Source: Marsupella aquatica (lineage: Eukaryota > Marchantiophyta). From it: 64,000 nt of DNA. Under the pieces are notes generated by a model. The model saw only the letters and a program-made list of their open reading frames with translations, was not told the origin of the DNA and searched no databases. Position 1 is the stretch's first letter. Each line of letters opens with the position of its first letter. The DNA is taken from the NCBI GenBank assembly GCA_973895155.1, contig OZ316897.1, forward strand, positions 7,378,001 through 7,442,000, given 5' to 3'. Positions 33,941 to 45,606 of this stretch are shown piece by piece. Made by a program: the position numbers and the translations under genes.

Positions 33941-36240
33941 CCAATTGTGGAATTCAGAATGGATAGAAAGTTTGAAAAATTTAGAAATTCGTGACCACTT
34001 TAGTACTTGATAAAATCTCCCAATGTCACACTCATTAGAAAGCTAGAGGACATTGGAAATTTATAATCTCCTCAGAACTCAACTAAATCTATCAATGTTA
34101 AGTTCATTAAACAACTAAAGAAATTCGAAAATTCATAATCTCCTTAGTACTCGATAAAATCTATCAATTTTAGGTTTATTCTCATGGAAGGGGTCAAAAT
34201 TTCAGGGTTGTACAACAAAATTTCTATTCACATTAGAGATTACAAAATCATGGGTAAAATCTATTTTTCAAATTATTTACTCAATTCGTATCGAATGGTG
34301 ACAATTCTGAGTTCATCACGACCGTCTCTTCAAGATCTTTCCAACGCCATATTATACGTGAGTTTTCATTATGATTTGACTCAACAATATCAAATCAAAA
34401 ATTATTGTGAGGAAAATTTTATGTTTTAAATGAAATCAAAATGGAAATAAAACCGTTATTGGGAGCAATTTACCTCAATCTTTTTATCTTTTGATTTGCA
34501 TGTCAATTGTTTTACATTATTTTTTACGGCATGGCGTCCTAGTTTTTACAGCAAAGTTGCCACAAACACGAATGTAGAAGTTAATTTTATCCAAAAACAA
34601 GTCCCTTCCTGTTTGTGACATGCCATGATGATGTGGCGCACTGTGGAACCAGAAATTTTGGAAAGGACCTCTAATGGGGGTCCATAATAATGTCCTAGCT
34701 AGAGGGCATTGTGAGATATAATGCCCAGAAAACAAGGGCTGTAGCCCAAGTTTTGAGGGGCTTTAGGGCCGTCTTGCATGTACAAGGTCTTTTGGTTTCC
34801 GGCCCTGAAATGAACCCGTGGCCTTTTTTTAATCAAGCGACAGTTCGGCAGTCTTGACGCCATCTTTGGTGGAGTTGCAAGGGCAAGGGCCGGAAAATTT
34901 CCGGCCCTTGAGGTCCCCAACCTTCAAATCATAATAAAACAAAATGGTAGACATAACACGTCGTCTTCGACTCAGACTTCTGGACGTTTTTCCCGTGTAT
35001 CTGCTCCCCACTCCTGGTAGATTTGGTTTGCACTTTTTCCCGACATTTGTGGGCTGGTAAGGGCCACTTTTTTGAGGACTCTTGCACATGCAAGACAGCC
35101 CTTATTCTCAAAATTAATCCGTGGACCCCCATGTTCATCCAAAGAATGTGTGTTTGATGAAGTGAAATCAATTTTCAACAAGGCGGTAATCGACGGTTTG
35201 GAGTCTCTCGATGGTCTTGGTGTGTGCTCGTACAAAAGAAAACGCTCAAAAGATAGAGGAGATTTATCAACGGAAGGTTGAATATGAAGGAATTGAGTTT
35301 TTTGACGGTTTTTGCTTACACATTGGAGAAATTGTGTTTCTATCATTCATGATTGATTGTTTGTGAGTTACATTGAGCATTACTGCCACAAGACAGACTA
35401 GAGGACAACACTTAGCTATTGGCAAAAGAGCGCTTGTCGATTTGGTGGGAAGAACACACAAAACAAACGAGTCATCGCTTCACATGAAGAATTTGTAGTT
35501 TTTTTATTTAAGAAAGCTATGGTGTGAAAGGGAGACCCACGATTGTTTCTTTGACATAGAGGCTGCATTTGGCGTCAACCTATGTTCAGAGTGAGCTTCA
35601 GTTGAAGACTAGAGGAATGCAAACAATTCAAGCCGGGAAGCAAGCATTGTGGACAAGGGATGGTGACGTAATCAAAGAAATCAATTTTCAACGGCTAAGT
35701 TTGTGATGGTGATGAGATTGTGATATCTCTTAATCGAGAAAGGGTTTCCAATGAGCCTGAGATTGACAAATTTTGTCAAGTTTCAAATGAATTTTTGAAT
35801 TTCTTTGCCTTTCCAATGAGTGTGAGTATAAGAAATATTGATCATGAGTCCATGAATTCTTTTAGTTTTCCAACATTGAGTCCGACATTGACAAATTTTA
35901 CGTCAGATTTTGTCACGATACTAAAGAGATCATGAGGTTTTCAATCTCTCTAGCTTTCTAATGTGTGACATTGAGATATTCGTCAAGAATTAGAGAGATC
36001 ATGAGTATCTGAATTTCTCTAGCTTTCCAATGAACCTAACATTGATAGATTTTGTCAAGTACTAAGGAGATGATGAGTTTTTAATTTTACTTTAGCTTTC
36101 CAATGAGTGTGACATTGAGAGATTTGATCAAGACAAGACTAAAGAGGTCACGAGTTTCTAAATCTTGATCTTGAGTTTTCCAATGAATCAAACATTGACA
36201 GATTTTATCAAGTACTAAGGAGATTGATTATTTAGTTTTA
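33941..36240. repeat. Foldback-like region: inverted arms made of degenerate tandem units
   Basis: The right arm (about 35730-36240) holds roughly seven diverged units of about 70-75 bp centred on AACATTGATAGATTTTGTCAA and GTACTAAGGAGAT, plus AGCTTTCCAATGA. The left arm (about 33950-34210) carries the reverse complement, ATCTCCTTAGTACTCGATAA and AATCTATCAATGTTA. The 1.5 kb between the arms has no recognised gene; it contains a 25-bp palindrome at 34885-34909 and a dispersed repeat at about 34525-34705. Confidence 0.6.
34525..34705 (+). repeat. Dispersed repeat, copy 1 (copy 2 at about 36428-36605)
   Basis: Both copies start TTTACGGCATGGCG and share a TTGCCACAAACA block, a CCTGTTTGTG block, a GATGTG.CGCA block and the end GACCTCTMATGGGG.TCC..AA. 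The identity is patchy, so they are old non-autonomous copies. Confidence 0.6.
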
Positions 36241-37338
36241 CAATGTGAAGCCAAAGGGGTTTTAACTATGTACATTTCTATTGGTTGGTTTTTTCAAGCT
36301 TGCAAATAATTAAAAAATACAAGCATTTTGATATAAAACATTGATATATTTTTAACAAACATCAAAAGGTAATTTTATTTTACTGAATGACATATCTCCC
36401 TTTGTATTTTGGTTTTTTTACGTTCAATATTTACGGCATGGCGCTCCCAAAATTACGTTGCTTTTGCCACAAACAGGACTGTGCACATTTGTTATTGTTA
36501 AAAGTAGGATCATTCCTGTTTGTGGCTGGTTGTGGTGATGTGTCGCAACCTCATGGCAGGGAATTTGCAAGAGACCTCTCATGGGGTCCGTAACTAGCCA
36601 GGACATTAACATACATACCAAGTTGAGTGATGTTTGGGGAAAAGACAAAAAACAGTAAACTTGTGAAACAGATAGAAAAAGTTGAAGGGCCATGCAACAA
36701 GTTTTTGGCATGCGATTGGTTGCAAACATGAAAGATGCCAAAACAAGAATCTAATAAGATGCAATATATTCAATTCAATACAATCTTTGTTTTGTAATAA
36801 AATCTGACTTATATATTGTTTTGTGTGGTAAGAATGGTTTTACAATTTCCTATATTTGTGGTGCTTCTTATTACCCCCTCCTCAAAAGAATGGAGGTATA
36901 TTAATGAGAGATTATTGCCCTGAAAAATGCAAAGAGAAAAGTCACAAAAGTCTTTAAGTTTACAGGTAAGGACAAAGGGTGTTTCTGTACGAGATACTTT
37001 GTAAACCGTATATGTTCGACCTGTGTGTGCTGGAAGACCCTAAACTGGAGGATAAATCAAAAACTATAATAACATGTTGCACCTTTTTATGTAGTGGTCA
37101 TCGTTCAAAATTGCAGTGCCTAAAAAAGAAGTAATCAATAAAGAAAAGACATGAAATCTTCATCCAAAATTGCAGTGCCAAAAAAGAAATAATAAATAAA
37201 CAGAAGACATAAAACTAATTAAATATAGCGTGAACCAACGAGTGGACCAAAAGGACTCTAAACCTTGTCACACTAAAAGGAATCAAATGATCGAGACAAA
37301 AGACAAAAATTGGAACTACCTCCATGCACCAGTATGAA
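36241..37338. other. AT-rich intergenic DNA with the second dispersed repeat copy
   Basis: No gene seen. 36428-36605 matches 34525-34705, and within it CCACAAACAGGA and TCCTGTTTGTGG form an inverted pair. Confidence 0.4.
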
Positions 37339-37346
37339 GGAGTACC

Positions 37347-38567
37347 AGCAAAATACTTGATGTCCCTCTCTAGCTAAAGATATTCCTGACTACTATAGCC
37401 CCTAATCTTTCAAATATACTTAATGGGCCCCTTGTCCCTCTAACCCTTTCTCAAGACCTGTCATATTATTTTTTCCATTTTTTAAGTGTAACATACTATA
37501 CAACTATCTACTTTAGTCCACCTGATGTACTGTCTAGAAACAATTCAATGCACTCTTGTTTGAAAATAACTATATGACTTATGTATCTTAGCTCTTCTCA
37601 CTCTCATATTCATTAGTTTCATGTTTTGAAATACTTCTGCAAGGGAAGTAGTACTTAAGATAAGTAATTTTTGCTCTCTTTAGTTATTTTCTGTCCATTT
37701 TTTGGAATTACTCATACCTGAAAGTATTTCTCCAAAGCATACTCATAGCTGAACTTTAGGAAGGTGAATCAATGGTTTTGGGTTATCCGGGTGCTATTTG
37801 GGTGCTATTTTTTAAAAGTTGTTTTTTTTAAATAAATCATGTGGGACTTAAAAAATTCTTTGATACTATTTTTCCAAAAACATTTTTGGAAATAATCATC
37901 CTAGAAGTGAGCATTTCCTTGGTGTCATTTGTGTGATATTTATTTTTTAGGTGTGAGCACCTAGGTAAAGTATTTCAGGCAATTTACGCAATAGCCACCA
38001 TTGTCATCTCCGCAGTCCTTTCTGCAATCTGATTGGTCCTCACAAGCCTCAGGGTGGTCTGCCTTAACCCTGCTGCAAGACCTTTGGACAGTGGTTCCAA
38101 AATGACAAACATGAACATGAAACATGTATTTTGTTTTCAACCCAGAAGCCCACCCATGCAGCACATTCCAAGAATGAAGGCAACCATTGAACTCACCAAA
38201 ACTGTTAAACATTTCTCCAAGTCTAATCTCTTAGTAATTGTTAGGGTATAACTAAAGAGAATAGACTTACTCCCTACTTTGTGTGCAAGTGTAATTTAAA
38301 ATGAATATGAGAGTGACGGGGGCTAAATACTTTGTATATAAGTTATATATATATTTTAAACAAGAGTACACTGAAAATTGCTTCTAGACAGTTTATCTGA
38401 TGGACTGACATAGATAATTCTACAGTCATGTTACAATTAAAAATGGGAAAAATAATATGACAGGTCCTGAGAAAGGGTTACAGGGACAAAGAGCCTCATT
38501 AAATATATTTGAAAAGTTAGGGGCTGGTTAGGGATATCTTTAGCTAGAAGGGCCCATCAAGTATGTT
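37347..38567. mobile_element. Non-autonomous TIR transposon, 1.22 kb
   Basis: It is flanked by the perfect 8-bp duplication GGAGTACC (37339-37346 and 38568-38575). Left and right about 270 bp are inverted copies: AATACTTGATG, TCTAGCTAAAGATAT, TTCAAATATACTTAAT and TTTCTCAAGACCTGTCATAT on the left reappear reversed on the right (ATATGACAGGTCCTGAGAAA and so on). The centre has no transposase. An 8-bp duplication suggests the hAT superfamily, though such long TIRs are unusual for hAT. Confidence 0.8.
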
Positions 38568-38575
38568 GGAGTACC

Positions 38576-39418
38576 CTCACTTTATGCACAAGAAACAATA
38601 TTGGGTGTATAGGGAAATCATGAGAGAAATTAATTAAACAAAGTCAAACAGAGTACCTTATTTGGTAGAAGGAGTGTAGAAGTCACTATAATATCATATA
38701 CTCTAGAAATTGTATCTTTCAATCTCAATAAAAAATGTGAACCAATTTTTAGCCCTTTATTAAAAATTTGTTTTTTAAACCTCTGCCCAAATTACCCTTA
38801 GCCTACCCAACCTGACAAGATAATAAAGTAAATTGAATTTTTATTTTAAAATAATTATTAAAATTGAATTTTAAAATTTTCCCCAAAAATCATTTCTTGA
38901 AACTTCAAAGCCAAGACTAGGTATGTATGATTAGTCTTGGCTTTAAAGTTTTGAACAAACTTGAGTATAAATAAAATCTATAAAATGCTGATTTCTCTAA
39001 AAAAATTTATAAAATAAACCAAATTTTTCTATCACTCAGTTGTGCTTAGACTCTACGTTGTGATGAGTGTTATCTCAAGTCTCTAATTTTTTATGTGCAA
39101 TGCACGGGTTGTTGAACACCATCACAACAACTTTACTTTGCCTTGACATATTTTTCTCATCTCTATTTTTTCTCATATTGACATTTTTATCTCACCATGA
39201 CCGTTTTTTCTCACCTCGACATTTTTTTTGTCCTTGATATTTGTTTCTCTCCTCTACACCTTTTCTCACCTGACGTGAGATATTTTCCTCACCTCCGCAT
39301 CTTTCTCACCTCTACATCTTATCTTTTCTCACCTTGACATTTTTATCTCACCACAAAATTTTTCCCTCACCCTTGACATCTTTTCTCACCTCAACATATT
39401 TTCTTCATCTTTACATCT
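38576..39418. other. AT-rich intergenic DNA with hairpin and pyrimidine repeat
   Basis: No gene. 38900-38951 is a near-perfect hairpin. 39130-39418 is a degenerate tandem array of CTCACCTC.ACATTTTT-type units about 18-25 bp long, and similar sequence lies at 46213-46450. Confidence 0.5.
38900..38951. repeat. Short hairpin, 20-nt arms
   Basis: AAACTTCAAAGCCAAGACTA (38900-38919) pairs with 38932-38951 with one mismatch, around a 12-nt loop. Confidence 0.85.
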
Positions 39419-39713
39419 TGTTAGGAATTGACTCAAGTTCCCGACTTTAGTTAGTTTGGCCTTACTAGGGTTAGTTGAACCCTTGGTTAGTTTAGGATAA
39501 GATCCACTTATTTAGGCCCACACATCTTAGTCCCCCTTGGGGGTATAGGTTGGAGGGAGAGCATTCTCTCCATCATTCTTCACATGTTGTTTCTCATGAT
39601 CTATGGATCCTTCAAGAGTTTCTCCATCATTGTTGTCTTGTAGGTGTAGTATGAGATTGTGTGCATTCTCATGTTCCGCATTGTTGCCTAGTCTGAGCTG
39701 ACAGTTTCCAACA
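39419..39713 (+). repeat. Copia-2 5' LTR
   Basis: Starts TGTTAGGAATTG, ends TTCCAACA, and matches 45607-45899 with a few differences. Confidence 0.93.
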
Positions 39714-39715
39714 AG

Positions 39716-39727
39716 TGGTATCAAAGT
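39716..39727 (+). other. Copia-2 primer-binding site
   Basis: TGGTATCAAAGT follows the LTR by two bases. TGGTATCA is complementary to the 3' end of initiator tRNA-Met, the usual Copia primer. Confidence 0.85.
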
Positions 39728-40751
39728 TTCATGTTTGACGTTCAGTTGATTGGGCAGTGGGGAGAATGTACAGTGTGCTGGATTGGGTGAAAGATTGAAT
39801 AATTATCGATGATTGCATGATCATTTCACTGGCTTTGCGCTGGAGTTTTCCTGTTTGGAAGAGGTGACAATTTTCTTTGTCGTGATTGCTCGGCTACGGC
39901 GGCCGAAAGCTTGTTTACAATGTGACATTTGAATCAACTACTGAATGTGGGGAAGAAGTTGCTTAATAGATAGCCTGCGGAGTTTTGGATTTTTTCAGCC
40001 AAATATTGGCTTCTACAAAGCTATTTTGCGGGAGTTATTGCTACTTTAGGATTGCAATTTTTTCTTATGGTTTGTTGTAGTTCCGCGATGGAGAGTTAGG
40101 CGCAGTGTCACAACTTGAATTGCTGCATGATATTGGGGTTCTTCTTAGAGCTTGTGGTTGAACTACATGGTTGAGCACCTTGTCACGAGGGTGCTAGTGT
40201 TGTTTCGACCAAACTGATTAGCTGATAGCTAAGTTTGTGATAGGATTTGCTCCGACCAGTGCCACAATTCTCATGTATCTTTGCATTCAAATGTTGCAGT
40301 TTTTGAGTCAATTGGGGATCGTTGGATCCTGGACCAGGTTGGATCGTGGCAATCAGTCATATAGATCAATTTGCTTTTGGCTGGTCAAGAACTGAGCACG
40401 GATTTTGAGTGATAAGATTGGGGATTGAGAATCTACCTCAACCATGCTGATAGCCGCACATGTTATATTGTGATAAGGCCAACAGGTGGGCCCCTCACAA
40501 GTAAACAATAAATTGAGAGGGTTTTAGAGAGTGACCCGAAGAAGTCTCACCCCAAGGGCAACCCTAAGTAGGGTCAAACCAAGAGCAAACTGGAAAATGG
40601 TTTTGCCGATAATTTTCTTATTGAAGTCAATTTGAAAAATTGTTTTACGCTGGTGCATTCAAAACTCAAATTTGCCAACTTCCAATTTTGGTAAATTTTT
40701 GAGTGGAGGTAGTTTGGTACTTGTGTCTCCTGTGTGTTTGTGGAAGCATCC
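39728..40751 (+). other. Copia-2 untranslated leader
   Basis: About 1 kb between the primer-binding site and gag. No coding signal, which is long for a Copia leader. Confidence 0.5.
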
Positions 40752-41607
40752 ATGACTTCACGAAAGCTTGCAACGCCAAAGTTTGAGGTGGAGAAGTTTG
40801 ACGGAAAAGTCAGTTATAGCCTCTAGACTCAGAAGGTGACCAATGTGTTGATTCAGCAGGGTCTTGAGAAGACCACTACTGGAGTGAAGCCCTTGACTCT
40901 AACAGATGAGGAGTGGGAAGGCATGTCGATGCAGGCATGACATAGTACAATCAAGTTGTTCTTGGCCAACAACATTCTCAAAAACGTGTTGGGGATGGAT
41001 CAGAATGCCAAGCAGATCTGGGATAGTTACGCTTACCCCAACGCTTACTCAACTATACCAGAGTACTTTGTTGACTAGTCGTATTTATCAATTGGAACTG
41101 TTGTTCAGGTTGAAGTTGAAGGATGGTGGAAACATGCATGATTATCTGAGTCTTTTTGATGAGATTGTGCATGAGGTGACCACGGGAGGAGAAAAGTTGA
41201 CCTATGAGTACCTTGCAATGCATTTGTTGATGTCGCTTCCAAAGAGTTTTTCAACGTTGGTAATGGTCATCACACATGACAAGACTACGTTGAAGTTTGA
41301 TGCGGTGAAGGCTACCGTTCTTGCAAAATGGAGCAAGCAACATCTTTTTGACTGTGAAGATGAATCTGTTGCCTTAATGGTTAGAGGCAAATCAACTGAG
41401 CGTACTATGGACCCGTCTACATCTACATCTCAAAGTAGATCTAAATCTAAGTCCCGTAGTAAGAAACTTCAATGTTGGCATTGTCATGAGAAGGGCCACA
41501 TCAAGTGGAATTGTTCTTCTTTGTCGAAGAAAAAGTATCCTGCTTCCAACGGTGCGTCCTCCTCGTCAACTGGCATTGTGATTGCTGATAATGAGGGATG
41601 CTGCTGA
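40752..41607 (+). pseudogene. Copia-2 gag
   Basis: Starts ATGACTTCACGAAAG, with KFDGKVSYSL in the N-terminal block. A frameshift before about 40906 and a stop (TAG at about 40828) break it. The 40906-41607 frame then covers the UBN2-like gag core (LKLKDGGNMHDYLSLFDEIV, YLAMHLLMSLPKSFSTLVM) and one zinc knuckle, CWHCHEKGHIKWNC (41474-41515). Confidence 0.85.
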
Positions 41608-42739
41608 AGTGCTATGTATCGGTGTTGTAAATTCTGTGTATGACAATAAATGGATGTTGGATTTGGGTTCCTCTTATCACATGTGTCCAACGCAATCTTA
41701 TCTCTCCAATTATCAACCTTGTACTGGTATTATGGAAATCAGAAATGATGTTTGATGTGTGATTGTCGACATGGGGACTATCAAATTCCGGATGTTTGAT
41801 GGTGTTGTACGAGCACTGATAGAAGTCAGACACATACCAGACATCTGTAAGAATTTGGTTTCCCTGGGTGCTTTGAAAGCTGGTGGATCTCATTTCACTG
41901 CACGTGATGGTGCGCTCTTTGTCAAAGGTGATGTATCTTTGGTTAAGGTGCTACGGCATAATAATTTGTACCTCTTGCAAGGAAATGTCATTGCTCCTCA
42001 AGTGGGGCATGTGGATTCTATGGTGGAATGTTTGGATGCAGTAATGATATTTGTCGCAAAGTCATCTTTGGCTGCTTCAATTGAAGCACCCTCAACATCT
42101 GGTCACACACAAGCCATAGATTTTTGGCATGCATGGTTGGGGCACTTGAGTGGTAAAGCATTGGCAGCCTTGGCAAACATAGATTTTTTGTAAGACGCTC
42201 AATCTGATAAACTCTCTTTCTGTGAAGATTGCATCTATGGCAAGCAGAGGAGAGTGAGTTTCAATTCTAGTTTATACCATTCTCATGAGATTCTTGAGTA
42301 TGTACATTTGGCTGTTTGGGATCCAGCGCCAAAGCCGTCGTTGGGTGGAGCCAGATATTTTGTGACATTTGTTGATGATTATTTTCAAATGTGTTGGCTA
42401 TATACTACATGAAGGAGAAGTCTCAAGTGTTTGAGATCTTCAAGGAGTGGAAAGCCATGGTGGAGCTACAAACTGGGAAGGAGTTGAAGTGTGTTTGGTG
42501 AGATAATGGTGGCGAGTATAAGTCGAATGAGTTTGATCAATTTGGTCGGGACCTTGGCCTCAGGCGTCAGTACACTACACCAAAGACCCCGCAGCAAAAT
42601 GGAGTTGTAGAAAGGTTAAAATTGGACATTACTGGAGAAAGCATGCAACATGTTATGTAAGTCCAAGTTGCCCAACCATTTTTGGGCTGAAGCTATCAAC
42701 CAAGTTGCATATGTCTACAATTTGTCACCGCATAGTAGT
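41608..42739 (+). pseudogene. Copia-2 protease and integrase N-terminal part
   Basis: Protease: WMLDLGSSYHMCP (41653-41691), with D-L-G in place of D-S/T-G. The GAG-pre-integrase motif follows with IDFWHAWLGHLSGKALAALA (42117-42176). Integrase: FCEDCIYGKQRR (42219-42254) is the zinc-binding end, FVTFVDDYF (about 42357) holds the first catalytic Asp, and GVVERLK-like GVVER (about 42604) marks the Glu region. Stops at 41753, 42192 and others. Confidence 0.85.
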
Positions 42740-43028
42740 CTCGAGGGTTTAACTTTCACAAAAATGGCACATTGATCACGTGCAACAAAGGATAGACACA
42801 TTTTATTGGTTTGGAGGGAAGACTTAAAAAAAATTGCAGAAGAACAATTGGGTCTTTTACATTCAATTTTGAGACTTATAAGAACATTAGGGTCTTTCTA
42901 ACCAATTTTTTGGAATATTCCAACTTTATAGGGGTTGAAAAATAAAAATAAAATCTTGCATTTTAGGGGGTTTGAGGCCTAAAACGTCGTAGGGGATGGG
43001 GAGACATCCATATAATGAGACCCCCAAG
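42740..43028. mobile_element. 289-bp MITE in Copia-2 integrase
   Basis: It is flanked by the perfect 8-bp duplication ATAGTAGT (42732-42739 and 43029-43036). Removing the insert and one duplicate restores the integrase reading SPHSS followed by KLMQTPFELWY. Ends are weakly inverted (CTCGAGGGTTTAA and, reversed, CTTGGGGGTCTCA). No coding capacity. The 8-bp duplication suggests a hAT-type non-autonomous element. Confidence 0.85.
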
Positions 43029-44290
43029 ATAGTAGTAAGTTGATGCAAACTCCATTTGAGTTGTGGTATAAAAGACCTGGTAATTACTCTAGACTCTGAG
43101 TTTTTGGGTGTGTTGCCTATGTTCACATTGAGCAAACACACAGGTCTAAGTTGGATCCCAAGTCTAAGAAATGTATTTTTCTAGGCTTTAGTCATGGGCA
43201 AAAGGGTTATAAATTATGGGATCCTGTTGATCGCAAGGCAGTTGTGAGCAGAAATGTTGTTTTTGACAAAGAATGGTTGTCAAGACCCCAAGATAATCAG
43301 GAGGAGCAGGTGGAGGAACCCACTATGGTGGAGCTTGATGGTGTTGAGGAAGTTGTTGAACCATTGGTAGAGGTGTAGTTCCTCAATTGAGGCGCTCCAC
43401 AAGGGCCAATCTTGGCCAACCCCCCTGATAGATTTGGTTTTGCAAATCCTCATGTTCACGTAGTTGAGCACAACAATGATCCTAATGTTATTTTGCTCAC
43501 TAAAGATGAGACCCCTCTAGCTATGAAGAAGCTATGGCCTCTCCAAAGAGGGATAAGCGAGTGGAGGTGATATTGAAGGAAATGAATTCTTTGAAAAAGA
43601 ATTTAACTTGACGCTTAACTGACATTCCTTGCGGGAAGACACTGGTTCTGTGTAGATGGTTGTACAAGAAAAAGCAGGATGACACTTACGAGGCACGCCT
43701 TGTGGCCAAAGGGTACACCCAGAATGAGGGCTTGGACTACACGGAGATATTCTCACCAGTTGTCAAACTCGCTACTATTCATGTTTTACTTGCGATTGTG
43801 GCATTCTATGATATGGAATTAGATCAAATGCGGGATGTAATTATTGCTTTCCTGCCTGGATGTGGAGATGGATTGATGCTTAATGTGGAGACTCAGCCTC
43901 CAAGTTTATTGATTAGAAGACCATACACTTGGTGTGTCAGCTCTTGCGCTCATTATATGGATTGAAGCAAAATCCTAGATAGTGGAATAAGCATTTTTAT
44001 TCCTTCATGTTGTCTCTTGGGTTCACGCAAAGTGAACATGACTGTTGTATTTACATGAAGGAGGTGGAGAATTGCTCACATTTTGGTTACATTGTACTGA
44101 AACTATACGTGGATGACATGCTGATCTTGGCTGAGAATAAGTCCGATGTTGCCTATCTGAAAGCAATGTTGAGTAAGAAGTTTTCAATGAAGGACTTGGG
44201 TCAGGTCAAAAAGATCCTAGGGATGGAGATTCAACGTGATAGGAAGCAGAGGCAATTATGGTTGTCTCAAAAATAGTATTTGGAGAAGGT
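43029..44290 (+). pseudogene. Copia-2 integrase C-terminus and reverse transcriptase
   Basis: FGCVAYVHIEQTHRSKLDPK (43096-43155) and KKCIFLGFSHGQKGYKLWDP (43166-43225) are the Copia integrase end. RT: EARLVAKGYTQNEGLDYTE (43690-43746), LDQMRDV (about 43819), LYVDDMLILAENK (44104-44142, catalytic YVDD), KILGMEIQRDR. Frameshifts at about 43390-43570, 43830 and 43965, and a TAG at 44274. Confidence 0.9.
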
Positions 44291-45560
44291 ACTTGCCAAG
44301 TATGGAATGGAGAATGCAAAACTAGTTGCTACTCCATTGGCTTCACACTTCAAACTCTCAAAGAATGATTGCCCTTCTAGTGAGAGTGATAGACTGGTGA
44401 TGAAATAAGTTCCCTATGATAGTCTTGTGGGTAGTTTGATGTATGCGATGACATGCACTAGACTTGACATTGCCCACGTTGTTAGCATTTTGAGCAAATT
44501 TATGGAAAACCCTGGTAAACTTCACTAGGAAGCAGTGAAGTGGGTTTTGCAATATTTGAAGGTACCTTAGATTGTGGGATTCTATTTGACGGTAAAAAAA
44601 ACCCTACATTAGAGTTGGAAGGTTTTGTAAATTCAGATTATGCTAGTAACTTGGATGACAGGAAGTCTACTATAGGCTATGTGTTTATGTTGGATGGAGG
44701 TTGTATTAGTTGGAAGTCGGCAACTCAATCGATTGTTGCATTGTCTACTACTGAGGCTAAGTACATGGCTGCCTGTGAGGCAACCAAGGAGCTGATATGG
44801 CTACAACGATTGCTGAGTGATCTGAATCTTTCACCTAAAAGACCAATGTTGCTGTGTGATAGTAAAGTGTTTTGCATTTGGCGGGGTAGCGAGGATCATC
44901 AGTTATCAGTTTTTTCGTTGAAATTTTTTGGAATCTCAACTGAGCAGCTGAGATGACGACTTTGCATTTCCACGCATCTCAGCAGGCAGCTGAGATTGAG
45001 TCAATCTCAGCTGACCTCGCCGAGATCGGCGAGCGGACAAAAAAACGGGAAAAAAAAATTTAAAAAAAATTTCTTGAAAATTTCACCTGGTCATCTCGGC
45101 TGGCCCCGCTGAGAAGCGATGTCCGTACGGTACGGACACACATAGTGAAAAAAATTTCAAAAAAAGTTTTTTTTTCTTCATCAAATTTTGAGAAAAAAAA
45201 TTTTAAAAAAAAATTTCGCATTTTTTTCGGCGCCGCATCTTGGTGGCCTCTCTGAGATGATGTAGCGACTGATATTAGGTCGACTGATGGAAACGACTGA
45301 TAACTGATGATATTACTTTACTCGCATCTGGCTAAGAACCCTGTGTTCCATGCTAGGGCAAAGCACATTGATATTTGTTATCACTTCATCCGTGAGATGA
45401 TTCAGACAAAGCAGATGTTTATGGAGAAAGTGGCTTCAGAGGAGAATGCGACAGACATGCTTACCAAAGTTTTACATACCGATAACTTAGTCATTGTGTG
45501 GATATTATTAATGTTAGGGCAAAACCAAAGACTATATAGATATATTACTTAGTTACATAT
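44291..45560 (+). pseudogene. Copia-2 RNase H, split by a transposon
   Basis: The RNase H part reads VNSDYASNLDDRKSTIGYVF (44628-44687), GGCISWKSATQSIVALSTTE and AKYMAACEATKELIWLQRL. It is cut at 44882. The end, AKNPVFHARAKHIDICYHFI (45330-45389) and ATDMLTKVLH, resumes after the insertion. Both are typical Copia C-terminal motifs. Confidence 0.9.
44883..45323. mobile_element. 441-bp Mutator-like MITE in Copia-2 RNase H
   Basis: Flanked by a 9-bp duplication with one mismatch (GCATTTGGC 44874-44882, GCATCTGGC 45324-45332). The ends are inverted: GGATCATCAGTTATCAGT on the left, and the right end reversed reads TATCATCAGTTATCAGT. The inside has further palindromes (GTCCGTACGGTACGGAC about 45119; several CTCAGCTG-type) and A/T runs. 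The 9-bp duplication is the Mutator signature. Confidence 0.85.
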
Positions 45561-45587
45561 TGTATTTCACCTGACTCATTATGTGAA

Positions 45588-45606
45588 CTGGAGTCAAGGT
45601 GGAGAT
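45588..45606 (+). other. Copia-2 polypurine tract region
   Basis: GGAGTCAAGGTGGAGATT directly before the 3' LTR, like AGAGTCAAGGAGGAGATT of Copia-1. Confidence 0.8.

Noticed and set aside
41759-42193. 144-codon frame as a host gene
   Set aside because: It is the Copia-2 region between protease and integrase (GAG-pre-integrase motif).
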